Shown piece by piece: positions 8,772 through 18,266 of a stretch of DNA of 64,000 nucleotides. Source of the stretch: Pseudotabrizicola algicola. GTDB taxonomy: Bacteria > Pseudomonadota > Alphaproteobacteria > Rhodobacterales > Rhodobacteraceae. A model generated the notes under the pieces. That model saw only the letters and a program-made list of their open reading frames with translations, was not told the DNA's origin and did not search any database. The stretch spans positions 310,001-374,000 of the forward strand of contig NZ_JAAIKE010000001.1 in NCBI RefSeq assembly GCF_010915705.1, written 5' to 3'. The translations under genes and the position numbers were made by a program. Numbering within the stretch: position 1 is the first letter of the stretch; every line of letters starts with the position of its first letter.

Positions 8772-11700
8772 CTATTCGGCGGCGCTGCGGAGCGGATGGG
8801 GCGTTTGGGGTTCTGATGGTTCATCCCACAGGATCGTCGGCCCCTTGACCGCGCGGGCCGCGCGGGTGAGCGCCAGATCGCGGGCCTCGAGGCTGCCCTT
8901 GCCGTGGGCGAGCGCCGAAAGCTGCGCCCAGCCGCGATAGGCCCCCGCCCAGAACCAGACCCGCAGCGCCAGCAGCGAGGGTGTCAGCACCAGCGTCAAC
9001 ATCGTGGCGACGCCAAGCCCGAAGACCACCGCCGTTGCCAGCTGGATCCACCACAGCGCCGAGGGGCTGTTAAGCGAATAGCCGCCGCCGAAGAAATCGA
9101 CCGAGAGGCCGAACATCATCGGCGCAAGGCCCGCCATCGTGGTGATGGTGGTCAGCAGAACGGGGCGCAGGCGCTGTTCGGCGGTGCGGGTGATCGCCTC
9201 GAGCTTGGGCATGTAGCGGCTGAACTCCTGATAAGTGTCGATCAGGATGATGTTGTTGTTCACCACGATGCCCGCGAGCGCGACGATGCCGGTGCCGGTC
9301 ATGATGATGCTGAAGGTCTGGCCCATGACCATCATGCCGATCAGCACCCCTGTGGTGGAGAGGACCACGGCCAGAAGCACCAGAACCGCATTGTAGACAG
9401 AGTTGAACTGCGCCAGCAGGATGATGAACATCAGCCCAAGCGCCCCAGCGAAGGCCTTGCCCAGAAAGGCCCCGGCCTCGGCCTGGTCTTCCTGATCGCC
9501 TGTCCATGTCCAGCTGACACCTTGCGGCAGCGGGTTGGTGGCAAGCCATGCGTTCAGCGTCTCGATCCGCTCGGTCGCGTTGATCGGCACGCCATCGGGG
9601 CGGGTCAGGCCGGGGGCGACATCGGCCTTGACGCTATAGACGCGGGATTCGTCCACCCGCTCGATCCGGCCCAGTTTGGCGACCGGCTGGCGGGTGATGA
9701 AATTTGACAGCGGCACAAGGCCATCATTGGTGCGCACCTTGAGCGAGTCGAGCGTGGACAGCACGCGGTCGGCCTCGGGCAGACGGACGCGGATTTCGAT
9801 TTCCTCATCCGAAGAGTCGACGCGCATGGTATCAAGGAGCACCCCGCGCGTTACCAGTTGCACCATGCCGCCCACGGTGGCCACATCGGCCCCGAAGCGG
9901 CCTGCGCGGGCGACATCGACGGTGATTTCCCAGTCAATGCCGGGCAGGGGGCGGGTATCTTCGACGCCGATGATGCCGTCCATCGTCGCCATCTGGGCGC
10001 GCACGATTTCCACCGCATCGCCAAGGGCGCCAAAATCATCGCCCGACAGGCGCAGGTGCAAGGGTTTGCCAGACGCCGGGCCGGAGGAGCCTGCCAGCAC
10101 CTCGATACGGATGCCGGGCAGGCTTTGCAGCCGCGCGGTCAGATCGGCGATGATGCGGTCGCCGCCCAGGGCGGGGTCATGGCTGCGCTCTTCCCAAGGG
10201 GCGAGTTCCAGCTGGATCTGGCCGATGCTGTCGAGCGGGGCCTGCGCGCCGCCGGTATTGGCGTTGAGCCCGCCCGCTCCGGCGAAAGAGAAGGTGGATT
10301 TCACCCCCGGCGTGCCGACAACCAAGGCTTCTGCCTGCCGCAGCAGCGCGTCCTTTTCGGCCAGCGACAGGTTGCCGCGCGCCTGCACATAGACGATGGC
10401 CTGTTCGGGTTCGGTGGCGACAAAGAATTCGACGCCTTTGCCATGCTGCGAATAGAGGCCGAAGACCACTGCGACAAAGCCGATCACTGCCGCGATGGTG
10501 ACCAGAGGCATGATCGGGTTGCCGGTCAGGAAGCGAATCACATGGCCGAACGGGCTGCGGCGGTAGCCTGCAACGATGGGGGCGCGGCGGACGGGTTTTG
10601 CCGCCTCGATCGTGATGGAGGCGGCAAAGCCCCCAAGCATTGCCAAGGCCACCCCCGGCAAAAGCGCGGTGGCGCCGCTGCCGCGCGGGGCGAGCATGAG
10701 CGCGACACCGGTGAACAGGAGTCCCAGCGCCACAAGGACCAGCACCAGCCGCAGCCAGAGCGGGCGCGGGCGCAGCAGGGCGGCGATGGCCTCAAGCCGA
10801 CGGGTGATGCGGCCGGCGACGCCGCCGACCACCGGCACATAGATCAGCGCGACCAGCAGCGACGCCGAGAGCACGAAGATGAGGGTGACGGGCAGCATGC
10901 CCATGAATTCGCCGGCCACACCCGGCCAGAACAGCATGGGCAGAAAGGCGCAGAGCGTGGTGGCAGTGGAACTGACGATGGGCCAGAACATGCGCTTGGC
11001 GGCTTCGGTATAGGCGGCCATCGGGCCGGAGCCGTCCTGAATGCGCTTGTCGGCATATTCCACCACCACGATGCCGCCGTCGACCAGCATCCCCACCGCG
11101 AGGATCAGGCCGAACATCACGATGTTGGACACCGAGATGCCGAGCACGGCAAAAAAGGCGAAGGTCAGCAGGAAGGTGGTGGGGATCGAAAAGCCCACCA
11201 GCAGGGCCGAACGGGTGCCGAGTGCCGCCAGCACCACCACCATGACCAGCGCAATCGCGGTCAGCACCGCTCCTTCAAGCTGGCGCACCATGCCTTCGAC
11301 ATTGGTGGACTGGTCGAGCGAGGCTGCCACCGAGACAGAGCGGCGCAGCGGCTCCGGCCAGGCCGCGACCTCGGCGGCCACCACATCCTGCACCAGACGC
11401 GAGGTGTCGATCAGGTTGAAGCCTTTGCGCTTCACGACCTGAATGGCGACGGTCGGCTCTCCGTTGTAGCGGGCGGTGCCGGTCGGGTCTTCGAAGGTGA
11501 GGTTGATCTGCGCCAGATCACCGAGGGTGATGGCGCGGTCGCCGTTGACCTTGACGGGGAGGCCGTAAACCTGCGCCGGGCTGTTGAAGCTGGAGGGGAT
11601 CTTGACGGCGAAGGCCCCGTCGGGGGTTTCCACCTCTCCGGCAGCGATCAGCTGGTTGTTGCGGGTGACCACGGTGATCAGTTCGGCGGCGGTGACGTTG

Positions 11701-12284
11701 TAAGCCTCGAGCTTCAGAGGGTCGATCAGCACCTCGAGCATCTCGTCCCGGTGGCCCGCCAGTTCCGCCTTGAGCACCGGCTCCAGCGCGGCAATCTTCG
11801 ATTGCAGGTCTTTCGCGGCGCGCAAGAGCGTGCGTTCCGGCACATCGCCAGACAGGGCGATGACAAGAATGGGAAATTCGCTGAAGTTGATCTCGTTGAC
11901 CGAATATTTGTCGGCCCCTGCGGGAAACTTCGCCTCGGCGGTGTTCATCCGGTCGCGCACGTCGGCGATGATCTTGGTCTTGTCCCAGCCGAATTCGAAT
12001 TCCAGCGCGACGCCGCCATAGCCCTCGGCCGCGGTGCCCGATATGCGCTTGAGCCCGTCAAGGCCGGACAGTTCCTGTTCCATCACCTTGACCAGCAAGG
12101 TTTCGGAGTCGGCGGCGGAAATGCCGGGGAAGGGGACCGAGACAAACAGGGCGGGGATGTCGATATCGGGCTCGCCCTCTTTGGGCAGGCTGACATAGGC
12201 CAGCACGCCTGCGGCCGCCGAGAGCAGGATGAAGGCCACCACCATGCGGGCACGGGCCGCGGCCCAGTCGATGAGGCCGGTCAT
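8772..12284 (-). CDS. RND efflux transporter, inner-membrane permease, with an extra hydrophobic insert
   Basis: This 1170-residue permease has the RND plan: a first helix, a large periplasmic loop, a helix bundle, and a repeat of the same. It is about 120 residues longer than AcrB. The central region (residues ~505-565) carries two additional hydrophobic stretches (WLRLVLVLVALGLLF and LLPGVALAMLGGFAAS). By eye, the helix-4 proton motif reads LVDGGIVVVE (Asp402, Gly403) instead of VDDAIVVVE, and the helix-10 lysine is replaced by Asn1009 (GIVVNNNIILID). It overlaps the adaptor gene upstream by four bases, so the two form an operon. No TolC-type channel is in the window. Confidence 0.92.
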   Translation of the reverse strand: MTGLIDWAAARARMVVAFILLSAAAGVLAYVSLPKEGEPDIDIPALFVSVPFPGISAADSETLLVKVMEQELSGLDGLKRISGTAAEGYGGVALEFEFGWDKTKIIADVRDRMNTAEAKFPAGADKYSVNEINFSEFPILVIALSGDVPERTLLRAAKDLQSKIAALEPVLKAELAGHRDEMLEVLIDPLKLEAYNVTAAELITVVTRNNQLIAAGEVETPDGAFAVKIPSSFNSPAQVYGLPVKVNGDRAITLGDLAQINLTFEDPTGTARYNGEPTVAIQVVKRKGFNLIDTSRLVQDVVAAEVAAWPEPLRRSVSVAASLDQSTNVEGMVRQLEGAVLTAIALVMVVVLAALGTRSALLVGFSIPTTFLLTFAFFAVLGISVSNIVMFGLILAVGMLVDGGIVVVEYADKRIQDGSGPMAAYTEAAKRMFWPIVSSTATTLCAFLPMLFWPGVAGEFMGMLPVTLIFVLSASLLVALIYVPVVGGVAGRITRRLEAIAALLRPRPLWLRLVLVLVALGLLFTGVALMLAPRGSGATALLPGVALAMLGGFAASITIEAAKPVRRAPIVAGYRRSPFGHVIRFLTGNPIMPLVTIAAVIGFVAVVFGLYSQHGKGVEFFVATEPEQAIVYVQARGNLSLAEKDALLRQAEALVVGTPGVKSTFSFAGAGGLNANTGGAQAPLDSIGQIQLELAPWEERSHDPALGGDRIIADLTARLQSLPGIRIEVLAGSSGPASGKPLHLRLSGDDFGALGDAVEIVRAQMATMDGIIGVEDTRPLPGIDWEITVDVARAGRFGADVATVGGMVQLVTRGVLLDTMRVDSSDEEIEIRVRLPEADRVLSTLDSLKVRTNDGLVPLSNFITRQPVAKLGRIERVDESRVYSVKADVAPGLTRPDGVPINATERIETLNAWLATNPLPQGVSWTWTGDQEDQAEAGAFLGKAFAGALGLMFIILLAQFNSVYNAVLVLLAVVLSTTGVLIGMMVMGQTFSIIMTGTGIVALAGIVVNNNIILIDTYQEFSRYMPKLEAITRTAEQRLRPVLLTTITTMAGLAPMMFGLSVDFFGGGYSLNSPSALWWIQLATAVVFGLGVATMLTLVLTPSLLALRVWFWAGAYRGWAQLSALAHGKGSLEARDLALTRAARAVKGPTILWDEPSEPQTPHPLRSAAE

Positions 12285-13429
12285 GGCGCGACCTGACGCA
12301 AGGTGACGGTGACGGGGCTGCCATCGGTCACGAATTCCTGACCGACGGTGATGACGGTCGCCTCATCGGGAAGGCCGGTGACGAGCACGCCCTCGACCGT
12401 GTCGCGCAGGACGGTGACGGGGGCAAAGCTGGCCTGTCCGTCGACGGCAAGCCGCACCCCGAGCACGCCGGCATTGTCGAGGGTCAGGCTGGAGCCGGGC
12501 AGAAGATGCGCCATCACGCCATCGGCCCCGATCAGCATTTCCGCCGTCTGCCCGTCGCGGATCGCAAGGTCGGGGTTCGGCACCGTCACCTCGACCCGGA
12601 AGGTGCGGGTGGCGGGATCGGCCGAGCGGGAGAGGAACGTCACGCGACCCTGCACCTCGCGCCCCGAAATCAGCCGCGCCCCCGCAACCGCGCCCACTGC
12701 GATGCGGTCAACATCGGCCTCGGGGACAAAGCCCACCAGCTTGATCGGATCAAGCTGGATCACGGTCGCGCATGCCCCGCCCGGCTGCACAAGGCTGCCC
12801 AGTTCGGCGGTATCGGTTTCCAGCAACCCTTCGAACGGGGCCGTGACGGTCAGACGGGCGATGTCGATGCGGATCGCCTCGAGCGCCGAGCGGGCGGATT
12901 GCACCCCGGCGCGGGCCGATTCCAGCGCGGCCTCGGTGCCGATGCGGCGGGTTTCGGAGGCAAAGCCGCCCTCTTGCAGGCGGGTCGCGGCCTCGGCGTT
13001 GATCTCGGCCTCGCGCAAGCGCGCCTGCGCCTCGATCACGCGGGCCTCGGCCTCGGCCTCCTGCTGGGGGCGCGTGCCGGGATCAAGGGTGCAAAGCGTC
13101 TGGCCCGCAGTCACAAAGGCCCCGCGCCGCAACGGTTCGGAGCGCACGAGGCCGCCGGTTTCCGCCCGCACTTCGACCTGACGTGCCGCCTCGGTGCGGC
13201 CCCGCGCGATCACGGCATTTTGCACCAGCGATGCGCGAGAGGCGAGCCCGACGACGGAAATGGCACCATCGGCGGCGACAGAGGGCGAAGGGGGCGCGCC
13301 GGCAGGGGCCGCAGCGGGTTGCGCGCCAGTTTCGGCGGCGGTGGTGGCCATCAGCCTGTCGCGTTCAAAGACGGCGACATAGAGCGTCGCAGCCACGGCC
13401 AAGGCGGTGAGGGGAGGAAGGATACGCAT
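12281..13429 (-). CDS. RND efflux periplasmic adaptor (membrane fusion protein)
   Basis: This 382-residue adaptor has an N-terminal signal/anchor (MRILPPLTALAVAATLYVAV), a biotinyl-lipoyl-like part (VRAETGGLV...GAFVTAGQTLCTLDPG), a coiled-coil hairpin rich in Glu/Ala (about residues 110-170), and beta-barrel domains. It bridges the permease to an outer-membrane channel. The ATG at 13429 is favoured over the GTG at 13435 because AAAAGG lies at suitable distance. Its end overlaps the permease start in an ATGA. A perfect inverted repeat lies inside its coding sequence (12736-12758). Confidence 0.92.
   Translation of the reverse strand: MRILPPLTALAVAATLYVAVFERDRLMATTAAETGAQPAAAPAGAPPSPSVAADGAISVVGLASRASLVQNAVIARGRTEAARQVEVRAETGGLVRSEPLRRGAFVTAGQTLCTLDPGTRPQQEAEAEARVIEAQARLREAEINAEAATRLQEGGFASETRRIGTEAALESARAGVQSARSALEAIRIDIARLTVTAPFEGLLETDTAELGSLVQPGGACATVIQLDPIKLVGFVPEADVDRIAVGAVAGARLISGREVQGRVTFLSRSADPATRTFRVEVTVPNPDLAIRDGQTAEMLIGADGVMAHLLPGSSLTLDNAGVLGVRLAVDGQASFAPVTVLRDTVEGVLVTGLPDEATVITVGQEFVTDGSPVTVTLRQVAP
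12736..12758. repeat. perfect 11+1+11 inverted repeat inside the adaptor gene
   Basis: The arms CCAGCTTGATC (12736-12746) and GATCAAGCTGG (12748-12758) are exact inverse complements around one G. It lies in the coding region for QLDPIKL of the efflux adaptor. It may be chance or an intragenic operator; nothing else here decides. Confidence 0.6.
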
Positions 13430-13630
13430 GACCACCTTTTTCGAGCCGCTCCGGCTGTGCCTAATCTAAGGCTTGTGCCGCGTCGCGGCAAGATGCGCGC
13501 GCAGCGCGGGCGGGGGCAGGGCTTGGCAAGCCCTTGTGCTTGCGTGTAAGACAGGGCCAAAGGGTTCGGTCTGGTCGGGATGATCCCGGCATGGCCGCAG
13601 CCGACAGCGCCTGAAGAAAGCCAGAGTGAC

Positions 13631-14290
13631 GTGAGCAATCCCGAAAGTTTCATCCAGGAAGTCACCGAAGAGGTCCGTCGGGACCGGCTTTATGCCTATT
13701 TCCGCAAATACGGCTGGATTCCCGCGCTGATCGTCGTGGGTGTCGTTGCCGGCACCGGTTGGACCGAATGGTCCAAGGCGCGCAATGCGGCGCAGGCGCA
13801 AGCCTTTGGCGATGCGGTTCTGGACGCGCTCGATCTGGGCGGCGCGGAAGAGCGGCGGGCTGCCTTGGCGGCTGCCCCTGCCTCGGGCGCGCAGCAGGCG
13901 GTGCTGGCGCTCTTGCTCGCCTCGGACCCGGCGGAAGACCGCGCGGGCAGTCTGGCGGCGCTTGAACAACTGGCGGCAGATGGCGCGCAGCCGCAAAGTT
14001 ATCGTGATCTGGCGGTTCTGCGCCGGGTGATCCTTCTGGGCGCCGAGATGCCTGTGGTCGACCGCCGCGCGCTGCTTGATCCGGTAGCGGCGCCGGGACG
14101 TCCGTTCCGGCCGCTCGCGCTGGAGCAGCTGGCCTATCTCTTGGTCGAGGAAGGCCGGACCGAAGAGGCGATTGCCGCGCTGCGGTCGCTGACGCAGGAC
14201 CAACAGGCCCCCGCGGGCTTGCGTGGCCGTGCAGGACAGATGATTATGGCGCTGGGGGGCGATGTTGCCCCGGCGGGTGATGCGGGTTGA
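13631..14290 (+). CDS. YfgM-like membrane-anchored TPR protein
   Basis: This 219-residue protein resembles the TPR_21 / YfgM group. It has a cytoplasmic start (SNPESFIQEVTEEVRRDRLYAYFRKYGW), one membrane helix (IPALIVVGVVAGTGW), and a helical repeat region outside. In E. coli YfgM is a partner of the periplasmic chaperone network and sits before bamB-der, exactly as here. The GTG at 13631 is chosen because the protein homologues begin at SNP; ATG 13580 would add 17 residues rich in proline. The gene ends four bases before the TTG from which bamB could also be read, so the unit is tightly packed. Confidence 0.8.
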   Translation: MSNPESFIQEVTEEVRRDRLYAYFRKYGWIPALIVVGVVAGTGWTEWSKARNAAQAQAFGDAVLDALDLGGAEERRAALAAAPASGAQQAVLALLLASDPAEDRAGSLAALEQLAADGAQPQSYRDLAVLRRVILLGAEMPVVDRRALLDPVAAPGRPFRPLALEQLAYLLVEEGRTEEAIAALRSLTQDQQAPAGLRGRAGQMIMALGGDVAPAGDAG

Positions 14291-14328
14291 TCCGGCGCTG
14301 CTGGCTCGGGTCCGGGGGAGTGGAGCGG

Positions 14329-15681
14329 ATGGTGACACGGAAGCGCTGTTTGGGACTGTCGGCCATTGCCGCTGTCATGCTGCTCTCTGCTTGCGAGCGT
14401 GAACTGGTGCTGTCGGGGGAGCGTTTCCCCGTGCGCGCCGATCTGGATGCCTCGCTGCCCGTGCCGGGACAGCCTGCGCCCGTGGCCCCGCCATCGCAGC
14501 CGGTGAACCAGAGCGTGGCGATTTCGCTGCCCGCCCCAGTTGCCAATGCCGATTGGACGCATCGCGGCGGCTCTGCCCGCCATGCCTCTGTGCACGGGCG
14601 TTTGTCAGCCGCGCCGCAGCGCGTGTGGAGCGCCAATATCGGCGCAGGGTCGAGCCGGATGAACCGGCTTTCCGCCGCACCCGTGGTGGCGGACGGGCGC
14701 ATCATCACGATGGACAGCCGCGCGCGTGTGGTCGCGACCGGCACCAATGGCGCAACCCTCTGGCAGACCGAACTTGCCGCCCCCTTTGACCGTGGCGGCG
14801 ATGTTTCGGGTGGCGGCGTCGCGCTTGGCGGTGGCATGGTCTTTGTGGCGACCGGCTATGGCGAGTTGGTGGCGCTACAGGCCAGCACAGGCGCGGTGGC
14901 GTGGCGGCAACGGCTCGCCAGCCCGGTTTCGGGCGCGCCGGCCTATGATGGCGGCAGCGTCTATGTGGCGACGCGCGATGGCGCTGGCTGGGCGGTGGAT
15001 GCGCGCAGCGGCAAGGTGCAGTGGACGGTTCCGGGTCTGCCAAATGCGCTGGCGGTGGCTGGCTCGGCTGCGCCTGCGGTGACTGACCGCACGGTGATTT
15101 TCCCCTTCCCCAGCGGCGAGCTTGTTTCGGCCCTGCGGCTGAACGGCGTGCGTGTCTGGGGCGCTCCGGTGACGGGACAGCGTCCGGGGCGCGGGTATGC
15201 GGGGCTGACGGATGTGACGGGTGATCCTGTCGTCGTCGGCAGCACCATTTACGCGGGCACCGCCGCAGGCCGCACCGCCGCGATTGACGCCGGAACGGGC
15301 GAGCGCCGGTGGACAGCGGTAGAGGGCGCGATGAATCCGCCGTTGGTGGTGGGCGGGTCGGTTTTTGTCGTCAATGACGAAGCGCGTCTCGTGCGGATGG
15401 ATGCGTCCAGCGGCGATGTGATCTGGATGGCCGAGATGCCCTATTTCGAGAACGAGCGGCCCCGTCGGCACAAGGCGATCACCGCGCATTACGGTCCGGT
15501 TCTGGCGGGCGGGCGCATTGTGGTCGCCTCGGGAGACGGGCTGCTGCGGTTGTTCGATCCGGCCAATGGCGCGCTAGTCGGCACGGCACAGATCCCGGGC
15601 GGTGCGGCGTCAGCCCCTGCGCTTGCGGGCGGGGCTTTGTATGTGGTCGGCACCAACGGGCAACTTCACGCTTTCCGTTAA
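14329..15681 (+). CDS. bamB: outer membrane assembly lipoprotein BamB (PQQ-type beta-propeller)
   Basis: The 450-residue chain starts with a lipoprotein signal (RCLGLSAIAAVMLLSAC; Cys at the lipobox). It then forms an eight-bladed propeller with repeated blades such as GATLWQTEL, GAVAWRQRL, GKVQWTVPG, GERRWTAVE and GDVIWMAEM. BamB helps the BAM complex insert outer-membrane beta-barrels. The start at 14329 has GGGGGAG upstream and gives the signal peptide. The neighbours (YfgM-like upstream, der downstream) match the conserved order. Confidence 0.92.
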   Translation: MVTRKRCLGLSAIAAVMLLSACERELVLSGERFPVRADLDASLPVPGQPAPVAPPSQPVNQSVAISLPAPVANADWTHRGGSARHASVHGRLSAAPQRVWSANIGAGSSRMNRLSAAPVVADGRIITMDSRARVVATGTNGATLWQTELAAPFDRGGDVSGGGVALGGGMVFVATGYGELVALQASTGAVAWRQRLASPVSGAPAYDGGSVYVATRDGAGWAVDARSGKVQWTVPGLPNALAVAGSAAPAVTDRTVIFPFPSGELVSALRLNGVRVWGAPVTGQRPGRGYAGLTDVTGDPVVVGSTIYAGTAAGRTAAIDAGTGERRWTAVEGAMNPPLVVGGSVFVVNDEARLVRMDASSGDVIWMAEMPYFENERPRRHKAITAHYGPVLAGGRIVVASGDGLLRLFDPANGALVGTAQIPGGAASAPALAGGALYVVGTNGQLHAFR

Positions 15682-15734
15682 GGCCAAAGCCCTGTATGGG
15701 GTTCGGCTTGAATGATACCGGACCTGTATAAGAC

Positions 15735-17195
15735 ATGAGCTTTACCCTCGCCATCGTGGGCCGCCCCAATGTGGGCAAGTCGACGCTTTTCAACCGCCTT
15801 GTGGGGCGCAAACTGGCCTTGGTCGATGACCAGCCCGGCGTGACCCGCGATCTGCGCGAAGGCGACGCCAAGCTGTTCGATCTGCGCTTCACGGTGATTG
15901 ATACCGCCGGTCTGGAAGAAGTGACCGATGACAGCCTTCAGGGCCGCATGCGGCGGCTGACCGAACGCGCGGTCGACATGGCCGATATCTGCCTGTTCCT
16001 GATCGACGGGCGCGCCGGCGTGAACCCGTCGGATGAAGTGTTTGCCGATATCCTGCGCAAGAAGGCGGCGCGGGTGATCCTTGGCGTGAACAAGGCCGAG
16101 GGCCGCGCCGGAGAGGAAGGCGCGCTGGAGGCGTGGTCGCTGGGTCTGGGGGAGCCGCTGCGCTTGTCGGCCGAGCATGGCGAGGGGATGGATGACCTGT
16201 ATCGCCTTCTCAAGCCCCTGGAAGGCGAGTTTGCCGAGCGGGAGGCGGAGAACACCCCCCTGACCGACGTGGATATCTCGGAAGAAGACGCCGAGGTGGA
16301 GGCGGATGAATTCGCGCATCGCCCCACGGCGAAAAAGCCGCTCCAGATTGCGGTGATCGGGCGCCCGAATGCCGGAAAATCGACGCTGATCAACAAGATC
16401 ATCGGCGAAGATCGTCTGCTGACCGGGCCGGAAGCCGGGATCACCCGCGACGCCATTTCCGTGCGGTCGGAATGGCAGGGCACGCCGGTGCGGATCTTCG
16501 ACACCGCCGGCATGAGGAAGCGCGCGAAAGTCACGGAAAAGCTTGAGAAATTGTCGGTTGCCGACGGTTTGCGCGCCGTGCGCTTTGCCGAAGTGGTCGT
16601 CGTGCTGCTGGATGTCGATATTCCGTTTGAGTCCCAAGACTTGCGGATCGCAGATTATGCGGAATCCGAAGGTCGCGCCGTGGTGATCGCGGTGAACAAA
16701 TGGGATCTGGAAGAGGACAAGCAGGACAAGCTGGCCGAACTGAAAGAGATGTTCGACCGCCTGTTGCCACAGTTGCGCGGCGCGCCGCTGGTCACGGTTT
16801 CGGCCAAGACCGGCCGCGGTCTGGACCGCCTGCATGATGCGATCCGCCGCGCGCATGACACCTGGAACAAGCGCATCACCACCAACCGGCTGAACACCTG
16901 GCTGAGCGCGATGACCGAGGCGCACCCGCCACCGGCACCGGGCGGCCACCGGATCAAGCTGCGTTACATGACGCAGGTGAAGACGCGCCCGCCGGGGTTC
17001 GTGATCAAGTGCTCGCGCCCCGACGAGCTGGCCGAAAGCTACAAGCGCTATCTCGTCAACGGCTTGCGCGACCACTTTGACATGCCCGGCACGCCGATCC
17101 GCCTGTTCTTCCGCAGTCAGGCGAATGAAAATCCGTTCAAGGATCGCAAGTTCCATACGCCCAGCCGTTTGCGCAAGCATATGGACAAGAAGTAG
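15735..17195 (+). CDS. der: ribosome-assembly GTPase Der (EngA)
   Basis: Der has two tandem GTPase domains followed by a KH-like domain and is needed for 50S subunit maturation. The 486 residues include the first P-loop GRPNVGKST with DTAG (VIDTAGLEE), then the second P-loop GRPNAGKST with [11 protein letters not shown] and NKWD. The C-terminal KH part holds [22 protein letters not shown]. Length and order are complete. It lies 53 bases after bamB. Confidence 0.98.
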   Translation: MSFTLAIVGRPNVGKSTLFNRLVGRKLALVDDQPGVTRDLREGDAKLFDLRFTVIDTAGLEEVTDDSLQGRMRRLTERAVDMADICLFLIDGRAGVNPSDEVFADILRKKAARVILGVNKAEGRAGEEGALEAWSLGLGEPLRLSAEHGEGMDDLYRLLKPLEGEFAEREAENTPLTDVDISEEDAEVEADEFAHRPTAKKPLQIAVIGRPNAGKSTLINKIIGEDRLLTGPEAGITRDAISVRSEWQGTPVRIFDTAGMRKRAKVTEKLEKLSVADGLRAVRFAEVVVVLLDVDIPFESQDLRIADYAESEGRAVVIAVNKWDLEEDKQDKLAELKEMFDRLLPQLRGAPLVTVSAKTGRGLDRLHDAIRRAHDTWNKRITTNRLNTWLSAMTEAHPPPAPGGHRIKLRYMTQVKTRPPGFVIKCSRPDELAESYKRYLVNGLRDHFDMPGTPIRLFFRSQANENPFKDRKFHTPSRLRKHMDKK

Positions 17196-17293
17196 CCGGT
17201 CGCGGGCTTTTCATCATCCGCGCCCCATGTTAGGGACGCGCCGAAATTCACGGGTGCAAGGCAGGGCCTTGACCCATTACAGGAGACGCCGAA

Positions 17294-17716
17294 ATGGCCA
17301 TCGAACGCACGCTTTCCATCATCAAGCCCGACGCGACCAAGCGCAATCTGACCGGCAAGATCGTTGCCAAGTTTGAAGAAGCCGGCCTGCGCGTCGTCGC
17401 CTCCAAGCGCATCCACCTGACCGCCGCCCAGGCCGGTGAGTTCTATGCCGAGCACAAGGAGCGCGGCTTCTACGGCGAACTGTGCGAATTCATGGCATCC
17501 GAGCCGGTGGTCGTGCAGGTGCTGGAAGGCGAAGGCGCGATTGCCAAGAACCGCGAAGTGATGGGTGCCACCGATCCGGCCCAAGCCGCTGACGGCACCG
17601 TGCGCAAGGATTTCGCGCTGTCCAAGGGCGAAAACTCGGTTCACGGGTCCGACAGCGCCGAGTCGGCTGCGCGCGAGATCGCGTTCTTCTTCTCTGGCCT
17701 CGAACTGGTCGGCTAA
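17294..17716 (+). CDS. ndk: nucleoside diphosphate kinase
   Basis: Ndk moves the gamma phosphate between nucleoside tri- and diphosphates through a phosphohistidine. The 140-residue length is standard. The family start [15 protein letters not shown], the substrate region [13 protein letters not shown], and the active site NSVHGSD (His117) are intact. AGGAGACG precedes the ATG. A terminator lies just beyond it, inside the 3' end of the convergent gene. Confidence 0.98.
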   Translation: MAIERTLSIIKPDATKRNLTGKIVAKFEEAGLRVVASKRIHLTAAQAGEFYAEHKERGFYGELCEFMASEPVVVQVLEGEGAIAKNREVMGATDPAQAADGTVRKDFALSKGENSVHGSDSAESAAREIAFFFSGLELVG

Positions 17717-17731
17717 GGCCGGGCGGGGCGG

Positions 17732-18070
17732 CTAGCGCCGTTCCACCACACCGAAAAACTGAAGGGCCGCCTCCAGATCGGAGCGGCCCTTTTCCTTTGT
17801 GCCCAGCATGGCGGATTTGATCGCATCAAAACGGGTGCGCAGCGCGGCCTTTTCGTCGCCCTTGCAGTCGTTCCACGGACGGCCTTGCAGGCCCATCACC
17901 AGAACGTAATAGCCGATGAAATGCGGCGGCGTTCCGGACATAAGCAGGCGGCGGTAGGCCTCATCCGCGCCAAGCGCCCGCAATTCTGCCGCCGTGTGGA
18001 TGCCAGCGCGGGCAAAGGCCGCTTCCGATGCGGGGCCAAGGTTGGGGATGGAGGAAACGGGATCAGACAT
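17732..18070 (-). CDS. TfoX C-terminal domain protein
   Basis: This 112-residue protein begins MSDPVSSIPNLGPASEAAFARAG, with the helix-hairpin-helix-like IxxLGxxxExxLxxxGI pattern of the TfoX C-terminal domain. The motif ELRALGADEAYRRLL and the end VMGLQGRPWNDC also fit. Only this domain is present; the N-terminal TfoX domain of the competence regulator is absent. Its role is unknown. The start at 18070 is chosen as the family N-terminus. The ndk terminator lies within its last 20 codons. Confidence 0.8.
   Translation of the reverse strand: MSDPVSSIPNLGPASEAAFARAGIHTAAELRALGADEAYRRLLMSGTPPHFIGYYVLVMGLQGRPWNDCKGDEKAALRTRFDAIKSAMLGTKEKGRSDLEAALQFFGVVERR
17764..17793 (+). terminator. probable terminator of ndk, inside the convergent gene
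   Basis: Stem GGGCCGC-TCC (17764-17774) pairs with GGA-GCGGCCC (17780-17789) with one bulged C, followed by TTTT. It lies about 50 bases after the ndk stop and within the coding region of the TfoX-domain gene. Confidence 0.55.
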
Positions 18071-18146
18071 GGCGCACCGTGGAATCAGAACGGGGCCAGC
18101 GTGACCGCCGACCCCGTCTTGTGCAAGTCTGTTCTTTATCTGTTCT

Positions 18147-18266
18147 TCAGATCGACGCCCAATCCTTGAAAACCGGCGTGCCACCCTGCTGCTGCGGTGC
18201 GGGCTTGCTGCCGCCTTGCTGCTGTTGGCCGCCTTGTTGGGGCGTGGAATTCTGCTGCGGGGTCAT
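18147..18266 (-). CDS. small Gln/Pro/Gly-rich protein of 39 residues (hypothetical)
   Basis: The frame reads MTPQQNSTPQQGGQQQQGGS and ends PVFKDWASI. The ATG at 18266 is chosen because GGAG lies six bases upstream. Longer frames from further upstream have poor codon use. The chain is low-complexity, without signal or membrane segment, and probably disordered. The compact aromatic tail FKDWASI is the only part likely to be conserved. I do not recognise a family, and the call rests on the ribosome site and an open 517-base gap between neighbours. Confidence 0.4.
   Translation of the reverse strand: MTPQQNSTPQQGGQQQQGGSKPAPQQQGGTPVFKDWASI

Noticed and set aside
9858-12296. An 812-codon open frame antisense to the RND permease
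   Set aside because: His/Gly/Asp-rich composition is typical of a shadow frame. The minus-strand RND protein explains the region.
12741-12753. TTGATCGGATCAA as a second FNR box
   Set aside because: The spacer is three bases instead of four and it lies inside a coding region.
15678-17180. A 500-codon frame antisense to der
   Set aside because: der is complete with all GTPase motifs; the antisense product has no recognisable domain.
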